This document shows positions 61,861 through 64,000 of a DNA stretch of 64,000 nucleotides, one piece after another (position 1 is the first letter of the stretch; the number at the start of each line of letters is the position of its first letter). Both the position numbers and the translations under genes were made by a program. The stretch is taken from NCBI RefSeq assembly GCF_900102625.1, contig NZ_FMZC01000010.1, positions 1 through 64,000 on the forward strand, in the 5' to 3' direction. Origin of the DNA: Paracidovorax valerianellae (GTDB taxonomy: Bacteria; Pseudomonadota; Gammaproteobacteria; Burkholderiales; Burkholderiaceae_C). A model generated the notes under the pieces. The model was not told the DNA's origin, did not search any database, and worked only from the letters and a program-made list of their open reading frames with translations.

Positions 61861-63108
61861 TCAGAACCGACGCAGTCCGAACGGCTGCAGGTCCACTTCG
61901 GGCGCTTTTTGGCCCAACAGGTCGGCGATGGCGCGTGCGCTGCCACAGGCCAGGGCAAAACCGCTGCCGCCGTGGCCTGCGTTGATCCAGATGCCGGGAA
62001 AGCCCGTCGGTCCTACAGCCGGCGCGCCGTCGGGCAGAGCAGGGCGTGCACCACGCCAGACCTGCACCTGGGCAGATGACAGTTGTACGCCGCCTGGAAA
62101 CCAACCTGAGATGGCCTGGTAGAGCGTCTGCAAGGTCAGCGCATGGTGCTTGCCATCGCCACGCCCCAGCTCTGCGCCGCCTGCGATGCGCACGCGTTGC
62201 CCCTGGCGGGTGATCGTCACCCGATGGAGTGGGTCCACGATCGATCCCTGCGGTGCGTGCGAGTCCTCGCGCAGCGGAGCGCTGATCGAATACCCGTGCA
62301 CGGCAGCCAACGGCAGATCCACCCCCAAGGGCCGCAGCAAGGCGCCAGCGGCCACGCCGGCGCACACCACCACGGCGTCGAATCGGCGGGGCACGGTTTC
62401 ACCGGCGATTCGCAGGCCCGACGGGGCCGCATCCAATCCGCTGACCTTTGCATTGAAATGAAACTGCGCCCCGCGTTCTTGCGCGGCGTACCGCAGCATC
62501 TGGGCAAACAGGCGGCAGTTGCCGGATTCGCCATCGGGCGCATGCAGGGCTCCGATCAGCGGCACGTCAGGGGACAGGCCGGGCTCGATCTGCCGCGCGG
62601 TGTCTGCATCCACGTCGTGGATCGGCATGCCTGCATCGCGCAAAACCTTCAGTGCCGGCTGCACGCGCGCCAGATCGTCCACGGTGCGCAGCAGCACGAG
62701 CGCGCCTCGGCTGGTTTCCGCGTCCATCTGCAGTTGCTCGGACACCAGCCGCATGCGGGCCTGGCTGTAGCGGCCCAGTTGCTCCAGGGCGGCGAGCGTC
62801 AGTCCCAGGGCCGGGGACCGCCCTGCCTTCCTCCAGCGCCACGCCCATCCCAGTTCAGCAGCGGTGACACCGCTGGCCAGCCGGATGGCAGCATGGCGCC
62901 CGAAGAGGCGTGTGCTCTGTGCCCCTCCGATTCCCGGCGCAGCCAGCGGAATGAGCAGTGCCGGTGAAACCAGCCCGGCGTTGGCGAAACTGGATTCTTC
63001 CGCTGCGGCGCTGCGCTGCTCGAAAACCGAGACCTCATGGCCGTCGCAGGCCAGTTCGTAAGCAGTGGTGACGCCGACGATTCCGGCTCCCACGATGGCG
63101 ATGTGCAT
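61861..63108 (-). CDS. FAD-dependent D-amino-acid dehydrogenase-like oxidoreductase
   Basis: 415 residues. The FAD-binding GxGxxG is at the N-terminus (IAIVGAGIVGVTTAYELACD, FEQRS), with ANAGLVSPALLIPLAAPG typical of DadA-like DAO-family enzymes, then RFDAVVVCAGVAAGALLRPL and WINAGHGGSGFALACGSARA near the end. Such enzymes oxidise D-amino acids to 2-oxo acids and pass electrons to the respiratory chain. Substrate unknown; a glycine-oxidase-type role is possible. No alanine-racemase gene is adjacent. Its promoter region is divergent from rpsB. Confidence 0.85.
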   Translation of the reverse strand: MHIAIVGAGIVGVTTAYELACDGHEVSVFEQRSAAAEESSFANAGLVSPALLIPLAAPGIGGAQSTRLFGRHAAIRLASGVTAAELGWAWRWRKAGRSPALGLTLAALEQLGRYSQARMRLVSEQLQMDAETSRGALVLLRTVDDLARVQPALKVLRDAGMPIHDVDADTARQIEPGLSPDVPLIGALHAPDGESGNCRLFAQMLRYAAQERGAQFHFNAKVSGLDAAPSGLRIAGETVPRRFDAVVVCAGVAAGALLRPLGVDLPLAAVHGYSISAPLREDSHAPQGSIVDPLHRVTITRQGQRVRIAGGAELGRGDGKHHALTLQTLYQAISGWFPGGVQLSSAQVQVWRGARPALPDGAPAVGPTGFPGIWINAGHGGSGFALACGSARAIADLLGQKAPEVDLQPFGLRRF

Positions 63109-63201
63109 GGATTTCTGAGGTCTTTGAGGCGCCAGCGCTGATGGATATTGCGCTGGCTGCTAGTGTTTTTGCTGGTTCCCGAAGGGTGGCTTCGGTTGGG
63201 T

Positions 63202-63226
63202 CCTGCCGGTCTTGCCCGCCGGCAGG
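63202..63226. promoter_or_regulatory. Inverted repeat in the dadA-like/rpsB divergent region
   Basis: CCTGCCGG-N9-CCGGCAGG, 8-bp perfect arms, 23 bases upstream of the TGCTAGAAT element for rpsB. It could be an operator for either gene or a leftover terminator; nothing decides. Confidence 0.35.
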
Positions 63227-63248
63227 GCTCGGGTCGGGCAATCCGCCA

Positions 63249-63257
63249 TGCTAGAAT
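63249..63257 (+). promoter_or_regulatory. Extended -10 promoter for rpsB
   Basis: TGC-TAGAAT, an extended -10, about 150 bases before the rpsB ATG. A -35 at 17-18 bp spacing is poor (CTCGGG/TCGGGT), as often with extended -10 sites. Transcription would give a leader of about 140 bases, long enough for ribosomal-protein autoregulation. Confidence 0.5.
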
Positions 63258-63404
63258 ATTTGGGTTTTGCTGGTGGCTGCGCAGTGCGTGGCCGACAAAT
63301 CGGCAAGACAAATCGCAAACCAGCCCTTTCAAGGTGCTGCCTTCTTCTTGCAAGCCGGCAGTTATTGGGGCTGGATTTTAGACCCAACCTTCGGAGAAAT
63401 TCTC

Positions 63405-64000
63405 ATGTCTATCACCATGCGCGAAATGCTGGAAGCCGGCGTCCACTTCGGTCACCAAACCCGCTTCTGGAACCCCAAGATGGCTCCGTACATCTTCGGC
63501 CATCGCAACAAGATTCACATCATCAACCTGGAAAAGTCGCTGCCGCTTTTCCAGGACGCTCAAAAGTTCGCCAAGCAACTCACCGCCAACCGCGGCACCA
63601 TCCTGATGGTGGGTACGAAGCGCCAAGCCCGTGAAATCCTCTCGACCGAAGCGCAGCGCGCTGGCGTGCCTTACGTGGACCAGCGCTGGCTGGGCGGCAT
63701 GCTGACCAACTTCAAGACGGTCAAGACCTCCATCAAGCGCCTGAAGGACATGAAGGCTCAGCTCGAAGGCGGCCTCGACGCCATGAGCAAGAAAGAGCAG
63801 CTCACCTTCACCCGCGAAATGGAAAAGCTGGAAAAGGACATCGGCGGCATTCAGGACATGAACGCTCTGCCGGACGCCATCTTCATCATCGACGTCGGCT
63901 TCCACAAGATTGCCGTCGCCGAAGCCAAGAAGCTGGGCATTCCACTGATCGGTGTGGTGGACTCCAACCACTCCCCTGAAGGCATCGACTACGTGATCCC
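63405..64000 (+). CDS. rpsB: 30S ribosomal protein S2, N-terminal part (truncated by window end)
   Basis: 198 residues to the window edge, in frame. The S2 signature is complete: [72 protein letters not shown] and [44 protein letters not shown] lies 8 bases before the ATG. S2 binds late to the 30S head-body junction and is needed for mRNA binding with S1. Normally tsf follows; it would lie outside the window. Confidence 0.98.
   Translation, partial: MSITMREMLEAGVHFGHQTRFWNPKMAPYIFGHRNKIHIINLEKSLPLFQDAQKFAKQLTANRGTILMVGTKRQAREILSTEAQRAGVPYVDQRWLGGMLTNFKTVKTSIKRLKDMKAQLEGGLDAMSKKEQLTFTREMEKLEKDIGGIQDMNALPDAIFIIDVGFHKIAVAEAKKLGIPLIGVVDSNHSPEGIDYVI

Noticed and set aside
63139-63170. Further copy of the extragenic repeat (ATATTGCGCTGG...)
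   Set aside because: Only about 12 bases match the variant copy and the hairpin is missing, so chance cannot be excluded.

Overview
The window looks like chromosome from a high-GC betaproteobacterium, most likely Burkholderiales, family Comamonadaceae (Acidovorax-like). This is inferred from the uniformly GC-rich coding, the gene families present (DUF1631, DUF411 copper genes, TAXI protein, LysR and GlxA regulators, rpsB context) and a recurring extragenic repeat. No database search was possible, so names rest on motifs and family knowledge.

Layout. 1-501: 3' end of a succinate-semialdehyde dehydrogenase. 505-6250: one 1,859-residue DUF4011 helicase with a Vsr-like nuclease domain, visibly richer in A+T than the rest, a likely horizontally acquired anti-phage or genome-defence gene. 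6310-11931: a scarred zone with a broken AraC gene, a roughly 1 kb duplication carrying the 3' end of an ankyrin gene, an unknown propeller-like gene, a monooxygenase relic and the intact ankyrin gene. 12036-18599: glycolipid-binding protein, GNAT, LysR/pirin pair, then a Crp/Fnr regulator divergent from an HD oxygenase-like gene, a class II aldolase and a BASS transporter. 18696-24562: chemoreceptor, broken MFS gene, DUF1445 hydro-lyase with LysR, and an EptA-type phosphoethanolamine transferase behind a PmrA-like box. 24654-28941: glutathione-dependent formaldehyde detoxification (frmA, alpha/beta hydrolase, fghA) divergent from a GlxA-type regulator. 29083-35138: large hybrid sensor kinase, small unknown gene, tRNA-Arg(TCT), Kef/YbaL antiporter. 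35323-44953: M14 carboxypeptidase, endo/exonuclease-phosphatase, RhlE helicase, EttA, DUF1631 protein.

44996-56274 is mainly metal handling: TAXI protein and P1 peptidase, then a minus-strand copper cluster (exported His/Cys-rich protein, small exported protein, TolC, multicopper oxidase, DUF411, CusF), a YitT protein, and a Zn/Cd/Pb P-type ATPase divergent from a CadR-like MerR regulator across a textbook 19-bp-spacer promoter. 56383-59846 is a lipid-transport operon (MlaE permease, DUF2314-ankyrin protein, MCE/MlaD protein, lipoprotein) with no ATPase gene. 59957-64000: small exported protein, NAD(P)HX repair enzyme, D-amino-acid dehydrogenase-like enzyme, and the start of rpsB.

Most noteworthy are the helicase-nuclease, the duplicated ankyrin/propeller block, the HD-oxygenase/aldolase/transporter operon, the ATPase-less Mla operon, the PmrA-like and MerR-type control sites, and a family of about 50-bp extragenic repeats next to stop codons, one of which supplies the last codons and stop of the metal ATPase gene.
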